A DNA stretch of 64,000 bases from Flavobacterium aciduliphilum. Lineage in GTDB: Bacteria > Bacteroidota > Bacteroidia > Flavobacteriales > Flavobacteriaceae. This document shows, piece after piece, positions 63,612 through 64,000 of this stretch. The translations under genes and the position numbers were made by a program. The notes under the pieces were generated by a model. The model ran no database searches. It saw only the letters and a program-made list of their open reading frames with translations, and was not told where the DNA came from. The stretch is taken from NCBI RefSeq assembly GCF_003268855.1, contig NZ_QLSZ01000007.1, positions 62,001-126,000 of the forward strand, in the 5' to 3' direction. The first letter of the stretch is position 1. The number at the start of each line of letters is the position of its first letter.

Positions 63612-63960
63612 ACATGTTTATATAAATATTTCGCGCTAGTCTCGCTGTAATTGGCATCAATAGAAGGATTCCTACAATTATTCCTATAAAAGAGTTTAAG
63701 ATGTCTTGGTTAAGAAAAACATGTAAAATGATAAAAATAGCTACGCCAAAGGCTACAGTAAGACCATAGCTGACATACATTGCTCCATAAAAAAAAGAGG
63801 GTTCTATTTTATATTGTGTATGACAATGACTACATGTATCATGCATTTTGTATAAAGTTGTCAGTTTGTATGGGTTTTTGACTTCATACATGCTTTCTTC
63901 ATTACATTTTGGACAAGTTCCTGTTAAAATACTATATAATGTGCTTCCTTTTTTTAACAT
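63574..63960 (-). CDS. DUF983 membrane protein
   Basis: From the chosen ATG the protein is 128 residues. It has an N-terminal zinc-ribbon-like pair (GTCPKCNEESM and DTCSHCHTQY) and two membrane helices (about 60-105), the DUF983 pattern. Function unknown. An upstream start at 63990 is rejected because a promoter element lies between the two. The 3' end overlaps the FAD gene by 38 bp. Confidence 0.85.
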   Translation of the reverse strand: MLKKGSTLYSILTGTCPKCNEESMYEVKNPYKLTTLYKMHDTCSHCHTQYKIEPSFFYGAMYVSYGLTVAFGVAIFIILHVFLNQDILNSFIGIIVGILLLMPITARLARNIYINMFIRYDKNWKQNA

Positions 63961-63976
63961 TTGCAAAAATTTTCTG

Positions 63977-63984
63977 CAAAGGTA
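63977..63984 (-). promoter_or_regulatory. Promoter -7 element of the DUF983 gene
   Basis: TACCTTTG on the minus strand matches TAnnTTTG; the ATG at 63960 follows 16 nt later. The upstream element would lie beyond the window edge. Confidence 0.5.
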
Positions 63985-64000
63985 ATTCATACGAAAGTTT

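Overview
The window is about 64 kb of AT-rich chromosome from a member of the Bacteroidota, almost certainly the genus Flavobacterium or a close relative in the Flavobacteriaceae. Four things point there: a complete gldK-gldL-gldM-gldN block (gliding motor and type IX secretion core), a large flexirubin-type aryl-polyene pigment cluster with darA/darB, an exosortase of the XrtF type, and promoters that fit the Bacteroidota form TTTG-N19to22-TAnnTTTG with little sign of Shine-Dalgarno sequences. No tRNA, rRNA, CRISPR array, insertion sequence or prophage was seen.

Layout. (1) 1-2300: the 3' end of an FtsI-type penicillin-binding protein, a non-coding stretch with a 114-bp tandem repeat carrying intrinsic terminators, and a secreted protein of unknown function. 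(2) 2320-36723: the flexirubin cluster, about 34 kb and roughly 30 genes, nearly all on the + strand with many overlapping or abutting genes. A flavin halogenase-like gene and a small XRE regulator are the only reversed genes. (3) 36789-39936, minus strand: pnp, rpsO (transcribed rpsO then pnp) and a GAF-type methionine sulfoxide reductase. (4) 40006-46935, plus strand: exosortase XrtF with its partner, an ATP-cone/nuclease protein, a beta-CASP metallo-hydrolase, a metal-related trio (HYC_CC_PP protein, TonB receptor, HMA protein) and DedA. (5) 47029-53589, minus strand: groES-groEL, and an operon miaB, sigma-54-type activator, lptE, TPR protein, secG. (6) 53973-63960: topA, a degenerate ureohydrolase, gldKLMN, a FAD oxidoreductase and a convergent DUF983 gene.

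How the pigment genes fit together (inferred from families). Tyrosine ammonia-lyase makes 4-coumarate, and a PaaK-like ligase probably activates it. Two acyl carrier proteins, a FabG-type ketoreductase, three hotdog dehydratases and several ketosynthases, including one KS paired with a KS-like protein that has lost its catalytic triad (a chain-length factor), build the polyene. DarB and DarA make the dialkylresorcinol. A LpxL-like acyltransferase, a BtrH-like protein, a PlsC domain and a C45 Ntn-hydrolase are candidates for joining the parts. ABC, MMPL, LolA-like and lipoprotein components probably move the product to the outer membrane. The halogenase-like enzyme, an ICMT-like methyltransferase and two CrtI-like oxidases are candidate tailoring enzymes.

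Most of the window is recognisable biology. The parts least explained by it are the tandem terminator-bearing repeat at 993-1296, the MMPL-PlsC-Rossmann fusion, the BtrH-like protein with its unknown neighbour, the dead ureohydrolase beside gldK, and a long dyad upstream of groESL.
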